Shown: positions 1 through 9,437, numbered from the stretch's first letter. The stretch: 64,000 bases of DNA from Bradyrhizobium zhanjiangense (GCF_004114935.1 NZ_CP022221.1:9259001-9323000); one strand, 5' to 3'. The notes: a model not told the origin generated them from the letters alone. Numbers and translations: made by a program.

Positions 1-624
1 CACCGAATGGGTGACGAAGATGACGGTCTTGCCGAGGCTGCGCCACAGCGCAAGCAAATCATTGTTGAGACGGAAGCGCGTGATCTCGTCGAGCGCGGCG
101 AACGGCTCGTCCATCAGCAGGATATCGGGATCGGTGACGAGCGCGCGCGCCAGCGACACCCGCATCTTCATGCCGCCGGAGAGCTCGCGCGGAAACGCAT
201 CGGCAAAATCGCCGAGCCCGACACTGGCGAGCGCCGCGTCGGCGCGCGCGCAGGCCTCTGCCTTCGGGACGCGGCCAAGCCTCAGGGGTAGCCGCACGTT
301 GTCGCGCACGCTGGTCCAGGGCATCAGGGTCGGCTCCTGGAACACGAAGCCGATGCCGTGGCCCGGCTGCGGCACGCCCTCGTGGCGCGCCACCCGCACG
401 ATTCCGGACGAGGGCGTGCTGAGCCCGGCGATCAGCCGCAGTGCGGTCGACTTGCCGCAGCCGGACGGGCCGAGCAGCGAAATGAACTCGCCCTTGCGCA
501 CCGCGAGGTCGAGCGGGCCGAGCGCCATGACGCCGTTGTCATACGTCTTCGTCACGCCGCGCAGGCTGACGGCGAGAGCCGTCAAGCTGGCCTCGACGGT
601 GGATGACGTTTGGCTCGCTACCAT
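1..624 (-). CDS. ABC transporter ATP-binding protein, nitrate/sulfonate/taurine type (C-terminus cut by window edge)
   Basis: Cytoplasmic ATPase that would drive an SsuABC/TauABC/NrtABC-type importer. The 208 visible residues hold Walker A GPSGCGKST (about 52-60), a Q-loop FVFQEP, the signature LSGGMKMRV, Walker B ILLMDEP with D-loop AALD, and the H-loop THS at the very edge, so roughly the last quarter is missing. ATG at 624. Its binding-protein gene lies just upstream on the same strand (825-1847), separated by a palindromic repeat. No permease lies between them, so it is probably beyond the left edge. The family is certain; the substrate cannot be read from the sequence. Confidence 0.93.
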   Translation of the reverse strand, partial: MVASQTSSTVEASLTALAVSLRGVTKTYDNGVMALGPLDLAVRKGEFISLLGPSGCGKSTALRLIAGLSTPSSGIVRVARHEGVPQPGHGIGFVFQEPTLMPWTSVRDNVRLPLRLGRVPKAEACARADAALASVGLGDFADAFPRELSGGMKMRVSLARALVTDPDILLMDEPFAALDEITRFRLNNDLLALWRSLGKTVIFVTHSV

Positions 625-656
625 TGATCGCGGGCTGCTGCATTTCGGGCGCACTT

Positions 657-786
657 CACCTCTCCCCAACGGGGAGAGGTCGGCGCGCAGCGCCGGGTGA
701 GGGGGCTCAGGTCCCAGGAGAGAGCGTAACCCCTCACCCGCATCGCATCTGACAATGCGATGCGACCTCTCCCTTCGGGAGAGGTG
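657..786. repeat. Intergenic palindromic repeat (CCTCTCCC...GGGAGAGG family)
   Basis: Two short hairpins (CTCCCCAACGGGGAG and CTCTCCCTTCGGGAGAG) bracket GTGAGGG/CCCTCAC segments that also pair with each other, making a composite inverted repeat between the two ABC genes. Related copies lie at 5615-5733 and 14011-14164. It may be transcribed between binding protein and ATPase. Confidence 0.8.
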
Positions 787-824
787 GACGAGGCCGACGC
801 ACCTTGCTCAAATCTCAGCATGCG

Positions 825-1847
825 TTACGGCTTGCTCGGGCGCAGCTCGACGCCGACGCCCTTGTTGACGAAGCGCAGCGTATAGGATTTGCGGAAATCG
901 AGGTCGGGCTTGACCACGCCGGCCTTCACCATCTTGTTGAAGAAGGAGGTGTAGCGCTCATCGCTCATGGCGCCGATGCCGTTCTTCAGGCTGTCGCCGG
1001 AATCGACGATGCCGTGCTCCTTCATCTTGGCGACGGAATAGGCGAGCAGATCGTCGGTCATCTCCGGATTGAGCTGCTTGATCATGGCATTGCCGGCGGA
1101 ATTGCCGCGGTAGATGTAATTGTACCAGCCAATCATGGAGGCATCGACGAAGCGCTGCACCAGATCCGGTTTCTTCTCGACGATCTCGCGGCGGGTTTCG
1201 ATCAGGGTCGAATAGGTGTTGAAGCCGTAGTCGGCGAGCAGCAGCACGTTGGGCTTGAAGCCGGCCGCCTTCTCGACCGCGAAGGGCTCGGATGTCACGT
1301 AGCCCTGCATGGCGCTCTTGGGGTTGGCGATGAAGGGCTGCGGATTGAAATTATAGGGACGGACGTTCTTCTCGCTGAATCCATATTCGGACTTCAGCCA
1401 CTGGAAGTAGCTGGTCATGCCCTCCTTGGAGACGAACAGCGTCAGCGGCTTGAGATCCTCGATCTTGGCGACCTTGGCGTCGGGTTGCGTCAGCATCACC
1501 TGCGGATCCTTCTGGAAGATCGCGGCGATGGTGACGACGGGAACGTTATTGGCGACCGCATCGAACGACATCAGCGTGTTTGCGGCCATGAAGAAATCGA
1601 TCTTGCCGGCGATCAGCAGCATCCGATTGTTTTCATTCGGCCCGCCGGGGACGATGGTGACGTCGAGGCCGTATTTCTTGTAGGTGCCGTCGGCGACCGC
1701 CTGGAAGAAGCCGCCATGCTCGGCTTCGGCGACCCAATTGGTGCCGAAGGTGACCTTGTCGAGCGTCTCGGCCCGCACCGGGACGCTTCCGACCAAAGCG
1801 GCCATCAAGCCCGCCGTTAACGCTCGCCGCAGATGAGAAGGGCTCAT
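825..1847 (-). CDS. ABC transporter substrate-binding protein (NMT1/THI5/SsuA-like)
   Basis: Periplasmic receptor of a nitrate/sulfonate/pyrimidine-precursor-type importer, 340 residues. The N-terminus is a Sec signal (hydrophobic AGLMAALVGSV, cleavage near VRA-ETL). The mature part begins KVTFGTNWVAEAEHGGFFQA, the usual NMT1-family opening, and has GGPNENNRMLLIAGKIDF, typical of the ligand-cleft region. ATG at 1847 is preferred to an upstream in-frame start because it directly precedes the signal peptide and has GGAG upstream. Followed by the ATPase at 1-624; divergent from the creatininase-family gene at 2010. Thiamine-precursor, pyrimidine or riboflavin-precursor ligands are all possible; the sequence does not decide. 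Confidence 0.9.
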   Translation of the reverse strand: MSPSHLRRALTAGLMAALVGSVPVRAETLDKVTFGTNWVAEAEHGGFFQAVADGTYKKYGLDVTIVPGGPNENNRMLLIAGKIDFFMAANTLMSFDAVANNVPVVTIAAIFQKDPQVMLTQPDAKVAKIEDLKPLTLFVSKEGMTSYFQWLKSEYGFSEKNVRPYNFNPQPFIANPKSAMQGYVTSEPFAVEKAAGFKPNVLLLADYGFNTYSTLIETRREIVEKKPDLVQRFVDASMIGWYNYIYRGNSAGNAMIKQLNPEMTDDLLAYSVAKMKEHGIVDSGDSLKNGIGAMSDERYTSFFNKMVKAGVVKPDLDFRKSYTLRFVNKGVGVELRPSKP

Positions 1848-2009
1848 GAAGGGACTCCGTCGATCGTTGCTGGCCGATGTGAACGCAACGCGATAAAACC
1901 GCATGAAGTTCGGGGACGCGAGCCGGCCGGGCCCGCGTCCCCTCATACCCCAAATTACGTGACAAATTCAGGCAAAGAAACCTCCAAAGAAACCTTCAAG
2001 GAAAGCTCA

Positions 2010-2816
2010 ATGATGCCGTCGCGCGACTGGACCGAGATCCGCTGGGCCGATGCGGCCCCGGCCGAGGCCTCGCGCTGGATTGCGGTGCTGCCGCTGGCGG
2101 CGACCGAGCAGCATGGCCCGCATCTGCCGCTCGAAACCGACGTGCTGATCGCGGACGCGTATCTGGCGCGCGTGCGCGAGCTGTTGCCCGAAACCGTTCC
2201 GGCCAGTTTTCTGCCCGTTGAGCCGGTTGGCATTTCCACCGAGCATATCGACTATCCGGGCACGCAGACGCTGCCGACTGAAACCGCGCTGAAGCGATGG
2301 ACGGGGATCGGCGAAGATGTCGCGCGACGCGGCGTGAAGAAGCTCGTCATCATCACCAGCCATGGCGGCAACAGCGCGGCGATGATGCTGATCGCGCAGG
2401 ATCTACGCGCGCACCAAAAACTGTTCGTGGTGACGACGTCGTGGTCGCGGCTATCAGGCGCCGACAAACTGTTTCCGGCCGATGAAGTGCGCCACGGCAT
2501 TCACGGCGGCGCGGTCGAGACCTCGATCATGCTGGCGCGCTATCCCGATCAGGTGCGCATGAATGCGATCGCGGATTTTCCCGCGAGCAGCATCGCGATC
2601 GAGCAGCAGTATCGCTGGCTGTCGACGCAACGTCCTGCGCCGTTCGCCTGGCAGGCGCAAGATCTCAACGCCAGCGGCGCCGTCGGCAACGCGACGCTGG
2701 CCGTTGCAGAAAAGGGCGAACGCCTGATCGATCAGGGCGCGACGGCCTTTTGCGAACTGCTGAGCGAGGTCGATAACTTCGACGTGAACAGGCTCGCCAA
2801 GGGGCCTCTCGGCTAG
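2010..2816 (+). CDS. Creatininase family amidohydrolase
   Basis: Predicted cytoplasmic metal-dependent amidohydrolase of the creatininase fold, 268 residues, about the family length. Metal and active-site signatures are visible: EQHGPHLPLETD near residue 35, TSHGGNSAAM near 115, and HGGAVETS near 165. The start is the first of two adjacent ATGs, with AAGGA about 8 nt upstream. The gene is divergent from the ABC binding protein at 825-1847 across 162 bp, which suggests the imported compound could be a substrate or precursor. The family also includes mycofactocin MftE and pyrimidine-biosynthesis homologues, so creatinine itself should not be assumed. Confidence 0.88.
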   Translation: MMPSRDWTEIRWADAAPAEASRWIAVLPLAATEQHGPHLPLETDVLIADAYLARVRELLPETVPASFLPVEPVGISTEHIDYPGTQTLPTETALKRWTGIGEDVARRGVKKLVIITSHGGNSAAMMLIAQDLRAHQKLFVVTTSWSRLSGADKLFPADEVRHGIHGGAVETSIMLARYPDQVRMNAIADFPASSIAIEQQYRWLSTQRPAPFAWQAQDLNASGAVGNATLAVAEKGERLIDQGATAFCELLSEVDNFDVNRLAKGPLG

Positions 2817-2956
2817 CTCCCATCCTCCTGGAATTGTTCAGGAAAGCACAGGGCTCGGCGACCGCCTTTCCCGGCTTCGAACCGGACGCGAGGAGCCTCC
2901 GTCCAACTGGGCACGCGGGCCACAACGGACCGCCTCAACCCCGGATGGAGTTTCAC

Positions 2957-3220
2957 ATGTCGATCAAGACCAAGCTTGCCGCAGTCGCTCTCGCTACGCT
3001 CGCCGTGACCGGCAGCATCGTGTCCACCACCTCCTCGGCCGAAGCCAAGCAGCCCGGCTGGGTCTGGGGCGTGGGCGCCGGCATCGCCACCGCCGCCGTC
3101 GTCGGCTCCGCGATCGCCGCCAGCAACGATCCCTACTACTACGGCTATCACCGCTGCGGCTGGGTCGCCCAGTACAACGCCTTCGGCCAGTACGTCGGCC
3201 GCGTTCGTACCTGCTACTGA
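2957..3220 (+). CDS. Small secreted protein of unknown function
   Basis: 87 residues. A clear Sec signal (KTKLAAVALATLAVTGSIV, cleavage near AEA-KQP) is followed by a Gly/Ala-rich hydrophobic stretch that could stay in the membrane. The aromatic C-terminus has YYYGYHRCGW and ends RTCY, with two cysteines that could form one disulfide. ATG with GGATGGAG upstream. I do not recognise a named family. Terminator-like hairpins follow at 3263-3327, so it is probably monocistronic. Confidence 0.75.
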   Translation: MSIKTKLAAVALATLAVTGSIVSTTSSAEAKQPGWVWGVGAGIATAAVVGSAIAASNDPYYYGYHRCGWVAQYNAFGQYVGRVRTCY

Positions 3221-3262
3221 TCTGAGTATCTGAGGCCGATCTCCCACGTGGATCCTGCGTCC

Positions 3263-3327
3263 GACACGGGCGCCTCATCCACCCCGTGTCGTGCCCCCGG
3301 CCCCGCCCGGCGTCCCCCCGGGCGGGG
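3263..3327 (+). terminator. Two tandem GC-rich hairpins, probable terminator
   Basis: First hairpin: GACACGGG (3263-3270) pairs with CCCGTGTC (3283-3290). Second hairpin: CCCCGCCCGG (3301-3310) pairs perfectly with CCGGGCGGGG (3318-3327) over a 7-nt loop. Only a weak T-rich tail (TCATCTGTTT) follows, so intrinsic termination is likely but not certain. They lie between the small secreted protein and the porin in a 340-bp gap that otherwise holds only the palindrome at 3411-3431. Confidence 0.55.
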
Positions 3328-3410
3328 TCATCTGTTTCGGACTCCGACTTTGTTGCAGTCCCGTCACACACGGGTGCGAACCATCCTCTGCGGCGACGCG
3401 CGCCAGTTGC

Positions 3411-3431
3411 TATTGCGAATTAATCGCAATA
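3411..3431. promoter_or_regulatory. Candidate operator: inverted repeat TATTGCGA-N5-TCGCAATA
   Basis: Perfect 8-bp arms (TATTGCGA / TCGCAATA) around ATTAA form a 21-bp AT-rich palindrome in GC-rich DNA, 130 bp upstream of the porin start. The size and symmetry suit a dimeric regulator, and Fur/Mur-family boxes in alphaproteobacteria can have similar TTGCGA/TCGCAA arms. The identity of the regulator is inference. Confidence 0.45.
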
Positions 3432-3560
3432 AGGTCCGCAACAAGCTTAGGGGCTTGGGACGAAATCGCGCCGGATCGAGATCATCTCGTTCGATCGCGT
3501 GAGCACCTAAGACCTGATGACAGGGTCGCCGCGAATCGGCAGGGATGTCGCGGCGGGTGG

Positions 3561-5588
3561 ATGCATTCGCGTTTGGGGGCGTGCGTTTTGACGTTGGGAG
3601 GTCACCGTTACAGGTACTTGCGGACAGCCGCGGCGATTGCCACGGGCGTGCTGGCTTTGCCCGCCACAGGCACCGCGGCCGATCTGCCGCTGAAGGCGCC
3701 GGCGCTGAGAGCGGTCTATGATTGGACGGGCCTCTATATCGGCGCGCATGCCGGCTATAGCCGGGGTTCGTCGCACTTTGCGCTGAACGATGGCACCGCA
3801 GTCAGTGACAGCGGCGTCTTCAGCGGCATGATCGGCGGCGTGCAGGCCGGCTACAATTACCGGCTCAATTCCGGCTGGCTGGTCGGCGTCGAAGGCGATT
3901 TCTCGTTTCCCAACTACATTGTCTCGAACTCGATCGTCTCCTTCCTGGCCACCCCCGCCAACACCGTCACCCAGCAATGGGACTACACCGCGAGCCTGCG
4001 CGGCCGCGTCGGCTACACCAGCGGCCCGTGGCTGGTCTATGCCACCGGCGGCCTTGCCTGGATGGGCGAGCGCTATTTCGACACGCCGGCCTCCGGCGCC
4101 GAAGTCCCGAAAATCCTGAACACGCGGCCCGGCTGGATCGCGGGTGCCGGCATCGAATACGGCTTTGCGCCGCATTGGAGCGCACGGCTCGAATATCTCT
4201 ACAGCCGCTTCGACAGCGCCAATGTCGCCTTCTCCACGGGAGCCCAATACAGCTCCTCGTCGCTCGACTTCCAGCAGGTCAGGCTCGGCCTCAACCGCAA
4301 GGTCGATTGGCCGGGCATGCCGAGCTATGACCCGAAGAGCTCGCTGATCGACACGGAATCCGATCGCTGGGAGATTCACGGCCAGAGCACCTATCTGCCG
4401 CAAGGCTATCCGTCGTTTCCCGCGCTCTACACCGGACCGAACTCGCTCTCGCCATCAGCGCAGGCCAAGGCGACCTGGAGCAACAGCCTGTTCCTGAACG
4501 CACGGCTCTGGGACGGCGGCGAGGTCTATTACAATCCCGAGCTGCTCCAGGGATTTGGACTGAACGACACGGTTGGCGCCGCCGGATTCCCGAACGGCGA
4601 AGCGCAGAAGTCGAATTTCCCCTATCCGCATTACAACACCTCGCGCCTGTTCGTGCGCCAGACCTTCGGCTTCGGCGGCGAGCAGGAGGAGCTTGCGAGC
4701 AGCCAGCTGCAGCTCGGGCAGAAGGTCGACGTTTCCAGGCTCACCTTGCAGGCCGGCAAGTTCGCGGTGGTCGACGTGTTCGACGGCAATGCCTACGCCA
4801 AGGACACCCGCAAGGACTTCATGAACTGGTCGCTATGGGCGCCCGGCGCCTTCGACTATTCCGCCGACAAGGTCGGCCTCACCTATGGCGTCACCGCCGA
4901 GCTCAACCAGAAGCACTGGGCGCTGCGCGGCGGCTATTTCCTGATGGTCTCCGAGTCCAACTCGAATCATTTCGAGACAAAAGTCGGGGAGCGCGGCCAA
5001 TACGTGCTCGAACTCGAGACGCGCTTCTCGCTGTTCGGCCAGCCCGGCAAGCTCAGGACCATGGGCTGGCTCGACAGCGCCAACATGGGAAGCTTCCGCG
5101 AGACGCTGGACAATCCCGCGCTCAATCTCGACATCGCGCAGACCCGGCGTGGCCGTGTGAAGTACGGTTATGTGCTCAACCTCGAACAGGCGATCACGGA
5201 CGATGTCGGGCTGTTCGGCCGCTGGAGCTGGAACGACGGCCGTTTCGAAACGCTGGCCTTCACCGACATTCATCGCAGCCTGTCCGCGGGATTGTCGATC
5301 AAGGGCATGAAATGGGGCCGGCCTGACGACGTGATCGGCATCGGCGGCGCCGTCAACGCGATTTCGCAGGACTATCGCGACTTCCTCGCCGCCGGCGGCC
5401 TCGGCGTGCTCATCGGCGACGGCGCGCTCAACTACCGCAACGAGCGCATCCTCGAGACCTATTACGCCTACGCCGTGAACAAGAAGCTCACCCTCACCGC
5501 CGACTACCAGCTCATCGTCAACCCCGCCTACAACGCCGACCGCGGACCGGTGTCGGTGTTTTCAGGACGGCTGCACGGGGAGTTCTGA
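3561..5588 (+). CDS. Two-domain outer-membrane protein: Omp31-like barrel fused to OprB-type carbohydrate porin
   Basis: 675 residues with a signal peptide (AAAIATGVLALPATGTAA, cleavage near residue 40). Residues about 50-250 match the Omp25/Omp31-type 8-stranded barrel: DWTGLYIGAHAGYS start, GGVQAGYNY, GWLVGVEGD, and a closing strand QVRLGLNRKVDW that looks like a complete barrel end. Residues about 260-675 resemble OprB porins (WEIHGQSTYLPQGYPSFP, an HYNTSRLFVRQTFGFGGE-type segment, and a C-terminal strand ending in Phe as needed for Bam recognition). Such fused porins are known in Bradyrhizobium-type genomes. ATG chosen after GGCGGGTGG; a TTG start about 10 codons later is possible. The channel substrate is unknown. 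Confidence 0.87.
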   Translation: MHSRLGACVLTLGGHRYRYLRTAAAIATGVLALPATGTAADLPLKAPALRAVYDWTGLYIGAHAGYSRGSSHFALNDGTAVSDSGVFSGMIGGVQAGYNYRLNSGWLVGVEGDFSFPNYIVSNSIVSFLATPANTVTQQWDYTASLRGRVGYTSGPWLVYATGGLAWMGERYFDTPASGAEVPKILNTRPGWIAGAGIEYGFAPHWSARLEYLYSRFDSANVAFSTGAQYSSSSLDFQQVRLGLNRKVDWPGMPSYDPKSSLIDTESDRWEIHGQSTYLPQGYPSFPALYTGPNSLSPSAQAKATWSNSLFLNARLWDGGEVYYNPELLQGFGLNDTVGAAGFPNGEAQKSNFPYPHYNTSRLFVRQTFGFGGEQEELASSQLQLGQKVDVSRLTLQAGKFAVVDVFDGNAYAKDTRKDFMNWSLWAPGAFDYSADKVGLTYGVTAELNQKHWALRGGYFLMVSESNSNHFETKVGERGQYVLELETRFSLFGQPGKLRTMGWLDSANMGSFRETLDNPALNLDIAQTRRGRVKYGYVLNLEQAITDDVGLFGRWSWNDGRFETLAFTDIHRSLSAGLSIKGMKWGRPDDVIGIGGAVNAISQDYRDFLAAGGLGVLIGDGALNYRNERILETYYAYAVNKKLTLTADYQLIVNPAYNADRGPVSVFSGRLHGEF

Positions 5589-5614
5589 ACGCGGCAAGAG
5601 TGTGCGGCCGTTTC

Positions 5615-5733
5615 ACCTCTCCCGCTTGCGGGAGAGGTCGGCGCGAAGCGCCGGGTGAGGGCTTTCCCCTTGGGGATAGTCCCATTGTGGAACCACCCTC
5701 TCCCCGACCTTCTCCCGCAAGCGGGAGAGGGAG
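5615..5733. repeat. Intergenic palindromic repeat (CCTCTCCCGCTTGCGGGAGAGG family)
   Basis: Two copies of a CTCTCCCGC/GCGGGAGAG-type hairpin flank GGTGAGGG and ACCCTC segments in the convergent gap between porin and chemoreceptor. Same family as 657-786 and 14011-14164. Confidence 0.8.
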
Positions 5734-5774
5734 TGCACCTCGTTTGCAGCAATCAACTCTGACATCGCGACGCT

Positions 5775-7850
5775 CTACGCGGCACGGATCGCGTCCAGGA
5801 ATTTTCCGACCTCGAGCTTGAGACGGCTGCTCTCGCCGGACAGCGATCTCGCGGACGCGAGCACGTTGGCGGAGGCCGAACCAGTCTGACTGGCGCCGCG
5901 CTGCACGTCGACGATGCTGGCGGAGACCTGTTGAGTGCCGCGCGCCGCCTGCTGCACGTTGCGGGAAATCTCCCGCGTCGCCGCGCCCTGCTCCTCGACC
6001 GCCGCGGCGATTGCGGAAGCAATCTCGGACATGCGGGCGATGGTGTCGCCGATCGCCTTGATGGCGCCGACCGAATCCTCGGTCGCGGTCTGAATGCCAG
6101 TGATCTGCTGGCTGATCTCGCCGGTGGCCTTGGCGGTCTGCTCGGCCAGTGCCTTGACCTCGGAGGCGACCACGGCGAAGCCGCGGCCGGCCTCGCCGGC
6201 GCGGGCCGCTTCGATGGTGGCGTTGAGGGCCAGAAGATTGGTCTGGCCTGCGATCTGGCTGATGAGCTCGACCACGTCCCCGATCCGCCCCGCCGCCTTG
6301 GCGAGCTCGCCGACATAATCATTGGTGCGCCCCGCCTGCTGCACCGCCTCGCCGGCGATGCGCGCAGAATCCTGGACCTGCCGGCTGATCTCGTCGACCG
6401 ACGAGGCCATTTCCTCCGCGGCCGCGGCAACGGTCTGCACGTTGGTCGAGGCCTGCTCGGAGGCGGCCGCGACGGTCGCGGTGACCTTTTCCGATTGATC
6501 GGCCGTGTTCGTCAGCGTTCCCGCCGAGACTTCCAGCTCCGACGATGCCGACGACACGGTGTTGACGACATCGCCGATCATGGCCTCGAACTCGCGCGCG
6601 ATCCGATCCATGCGCTGGCCGCGCCGAAGCTTCGCCTCGGCTTCGACCGCGGCTGCCTCGTCGGCAGCTTTCTTGGCGACGAGCGAATCCTTGAAGTGCC
6701 GGAGCGAGCCCGCGACTTGGCCGATCTCGTCGTTGCGGCCGCTTGCGGGAATCTCGACCTCGTGCTGTCCGACGGCGAGCGTTCCGATCACGTCGGCGAG
6801 TCGGCCGAGCGGCGTCACCACACGGCTGCGCAGCATCACGGTCACACCACCGAGCGTCCCGAGCAATGCCAGCACCGCGACGGCCGCAAGCGCCAGCATC
6901 GCCAGCGCACCATCACGAGAGGACGAGGCGCGATCGGCAGCTTCGGCCAGCGCGGCGTCGCGCACGCCGTAGAACATCTGGACGGCCGGTACGATGACCT
7001 TTGCCAGCTCATCGCTGTCGATGCCATATTTGCCATCGCTGCGCGCAGCAGCCATCTCCTTGTCCACGGCAGATGCTGCTTTTCCGAAATAAGATTCCGT
7101 TGCCGCCTTCAGCGCGGTGGCGATCCGCGGCGGATTCCCGAGCTGGTCGATGCCGGCCTCGATGCGCTCGCGGTCGGCTTCCACACGCCCCTGCATGCGA
7201 TCCATCAGCGAGAATTCGGCCGACGTGAGCGGGCGACGTGCGGACAGCGCGGGGGACAGCGTGGCCGCGCGGCTGCCGGCGGCAACCCGCAGATCCTGCG
7301 CCGTCCGTGCCAGGCTCAACAGCGCCGCAAGCGAGGAATCGGCATTGATGACCTTCGCCTCGAGTCGGTTCATGATCGGCTCGATGCTGCCGAGCACCTC
7401 GGCGACTCCGGGCAGGAAGCCCTTGATCGCAGAGCTATCGCGCGCCGCCAGAGGAAGGCCCATCGCGCGATCGGCCGCCGTGTAGATCTCCTTCAACCGT
7501 CGCGCGGCACGGTCGAGGTTCTCGACCATCGCAGCACCGTCATCGAGCACAACGATGGCTCGCCTTGCGCCCTCGAATGCGGCATCGGCGGCTTTCCCCG
7601 CCTTCGCGGCATTATCGATCTGGGCCTGTGTGGCTGCGGCATCCTGGAAGATCGGTCCAATGTAGGGGGCACGAAGGCCGGCGACCTGCTGGCTGACCAT
7701 CAGGGTCGCCGCAAAAGCGTCGACGGTCTTGATCGCGTCGGAGCGGTTCGTGAAGATGCGTGTCTGGGGTATGAGCACCTCGGCGCCGAGGATGACTGCA
7801 AAAACCGTCACCGTCAGCATCGACAGCGCGAAAAGCTTCCCGATCCGCAT
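5775..7850 (-). CDS. Methyl-accepting chemotaxis protein
   Basis: Inner-membrane chemoreceptor, 691 residues. TM1 about 5-25, a roughly 290-residue helical periplasmic sensor region, TM2 about 315-340, HAMP about 341-395, then the cytoplasmic signalling domain. The conserved hairpin tip is clear: [20 protein letters not shown], then [18 protein letters not shown]. No CheR-tethering pentapeptide at the C-terminus (ends FLDAIRAA). ATG at 7850 is preferred over one 18 nt upstream because GGGGACC lies at proper spacing. The long alanine-rich sensor region is of a type common in Bradyrhizobium and gives no ligand clue. No che genes are nearby. Confidence 0.93.
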   Translation of the reverse strand: MRIGKLFALSMLTVTVFAVILGAEVLIPQTRIFTNRSDAIKTVDAFAATLMVSQQVAGLRAPYIGPIFQDAAATQAQIDNAAKAGKAADAAFEGARRAIVVLDDGAAMVENLDRAARRLKEIYTAADRAMGLPLAARDSSAIKGFLPGVAEVLGSIEPIMNRLEAKVINADSSLAALLSLARTAQDLRVAAGSRAATLSPALSARRPLTSAEFSLMDRMQGRVEADRERIEAGIDQLGNPPRIATALKAATESYFGKAASAVDKEMAAARSDGKYGIDSDELAKVIVPAVQMFYGVRDAALAEAADRASSSRDGALAMLALAAVAVLALLGTLGGVTVMLRSRVVTPLGRLADVIGTLAVGQHEVEIPASGRNDEIGQVAGSLRHFKDSLVAKKAADEAAAVEAEAKLRRGQRMDRIAREFEAMIGDVVNTVSSASSELEVSAGTLTNTADQSEKVTATVAAASEQASTNVQTVAAAAEEMASSVDEISRQVQDSARIAGEAVQQAGRTNDYVGELAKAAGRIGDVVELISQIAGQTNLLALNATIEAARAGEAGRGFAVVASEVKALAEQTAKATGEISQQITGIQTATEDSVGAIKAIGDTIARMSEIASAIAAAVEEQGAATREISRNVQQAARGTQQVSASIVDVQRGASQTGSASANVLASARSLSGESSRLKLEVGKFLDAIRAA

Positions 7851-8089
7851 CCTGGTCCCCGAATACATTCTGCAAATTGTCGGAAACCTAGCCGGCGGCC
7901 ACTAAGAGCCCGTTAAGTAACGCCCCGTAGTTCCGCGGAGTGCCATCTCGTCGCGGACCTGTCGGAACGCCGTCGATCACGGTTCCCCGGTGGTACGGAT
8001 GCGACAGAATGGTCGGCATTTCCTCCCGGAATACCTATATCAATACGCGTGCCCTCATTCGGCGACACTGGCTTACTCTCGGAACGTCA

Positions 8090-9385
8090 ATGCTCTCGAT
8101 CGAACTCGTCATCGTCGTCGTCCTGATCGTCATCAACGGCCTGTTGTCCATGTCCGAGCTGGCCGTGGTGTCGTCCCGCCCGGCGCGGCTGTCGCTGCTC
8201 GCGGCCAAGGGCGTCCGTGGCGCCGAGCGGGCGCTGACGCTGGCGGCCGATCCCGGCAAATTTCTTTCGACGGTGCAGATCGGCATCACGCTGGTCGGCG
8301 TGCTCTCCGGCGCATTCTCGGGTGCGACGCTCGGGCAGCGGCTGACGCAATGGCTGGTCGAGCTCGGCATGTCCTCAGGCATTGCCGACATCGTCGGCGT
8401 CGGCCTCGTCGTCACGCTCATCACCTACGCCACCCTGATCGTCGGCGAGCTGGTGCCGAAGCAGGTGGCGCTGCGCGATCCCGAGAGCATCGCGGTCAGG
8501 GTCGCGCCCGCGATGCACGTGCTGGCGCGGATCTCGCTGCCGCTCGTGTTCCTGCTCGATGTCTCCGGCAAGCTGATCCTTACACTGCTCGGCCGCGGCG
8601 GCAGCGCCGAGGAAAAGGTCTCGGAGGACGAGATCCATCATCTTGTCCGCGAGGCCGAGAGCGCAGGCGTGCTCGAGCCGGGTGAGAAGGAGATGATCGC
8701 CGGCGTGATGCGGCTCGGCGACCGCCCGGTCGGCGCGGTCATGACGCCGCGCACCGAGGTCGACGAGATCGACCTAAACGACGATCCGGAGACCATTCAC
8801 GAGATCATCGCAAAGAGCCCGCATTCGCGCTTCCCCGTCTCGGACGGCGATCGCGACAAGCCGATCGGCGTGCTCCAGGCCAAAGACCTGCTGATCGCTT
8901 ATATGAACGAGCGCGCGCCGGATCTGCGCGCACTCGTGCGCGAGGCGCCGGGCATTCCGGCCTCGGCGGATGCCCGCGATGTGCTGACCATCCTGAAAGC
9001 TGCGCCGGTCCACGTCGGCTTCGTCTACGACGAATACGGCGCCTTCGAAGGCATGGTGACGGCCGCAGATATCCTCGAGTCGATCGTCGGCGCCTTTCAT
9101 TCCGAGGAGGGGCCGCCCGAGCCGGCCTTTGTCAGGCGCGACGACGACTCGCTCCTGATCTCCGGCTGGATGCCGGTCGACGAGTTCGGCGAGCTGCTCG
9201 GCATTGAGCTGCCGCCGCACCGCTACAACACGGTGGCTGGCCTCGTGCTGCAACAGTTCAGCATGCTGCCCAATGTCGGCGACGCCTTCGACTTCGCCGG
9301 CTGGCACATCGAAGTGGTCGATCTCGATGGACGACGGATCGACAAGATTTTGGCGAGCCGGCTGGGCGAGCAGGCGGCGGCGTGA
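8090..9385 (+). CDS. Hemolysin C/CorB family membrane protein (CNNM-CBS-CorC_HlyC)
   Basis: 431 residues. N-terminal CNNM/DUF21 membrane domain (about 1-180, starting with a TM helix ELVIVVVLIVINGLLSMSE). The bateman pair of CBS domains spans about 200-330 (VMTPRTEVDEID; HSRFPVSDGD; VHVGFVYDEYGAFEGMVT). The C-terminal CorC_HlyC domain is at about 345-425 (DSLLISGWMPVDEF, HRYNTVAGLVLQ). CorB/CNNM homologues act in Mg2+/Co2+ transport or efflux, and the CBS pair usually senses ATP/Mg2+. ATG at 8090 with GGAACG upstream; longer in-frame starts add unlikely sequence. Despite the hemolysin label, no toxin role is implied. Confidence 0.92.
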   Translation: MLSIELVIVVVLIVINGLLSMSELAVVSSRPARLSLLAAKGVRGAERALTLAADPGKFLSTVQIGITLVGVLSGAFSGATLGQRLTQWLVELGMSSGIADIVGVGLVVTLITYATLIVGELVPKQVALRDPESIAVRVAPAMHVLARISLPLVFLLDVSGKLILTLLGRGGSAEEKVSEDEIHHLVREAESAGVLEPGEKEMIAGVMRLGDRPVGAVMTPRTEVDEIDLNDDPETIHEIIAKSPHSRFPVSDGDRDKPIGVLQAKDLLIAYMNERAPDLRALVREAPGIPASADARDVLTILKAAPVHVGFVYDEYGAFEGMVTAADILESIVGAFHSEEGPPEPAFVRRDDDSLLISGWMPVDEFGELLGIELPPHRYNTVAGLVLQQFSMLPNVGDAFDFAGWHIEVVDLDGRRIDKILASRLGEQAAA

Positions 9386-9437
9386 GTTGAGTGCGCTTGT
9401 ATGGGCTAGCGTAGGCTGCCGCGCCAATCTCCACTCG

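Noticed and set aside
5931..7916. Long open frame on the plus strand, opposite the chemoreceptor
   Set aside because: GC-rich codon bias leaves the antisense frame open; the translation is Arg/Gly/Asp-rich with no domain, while the minus strand gives a clear chemoreceptor.
8090..9385. Hemolysin toxin gene
   Set aside because: CNNM-CBS-CorC_HlyC architecture points to ion transport; the hemolysin name is historical.
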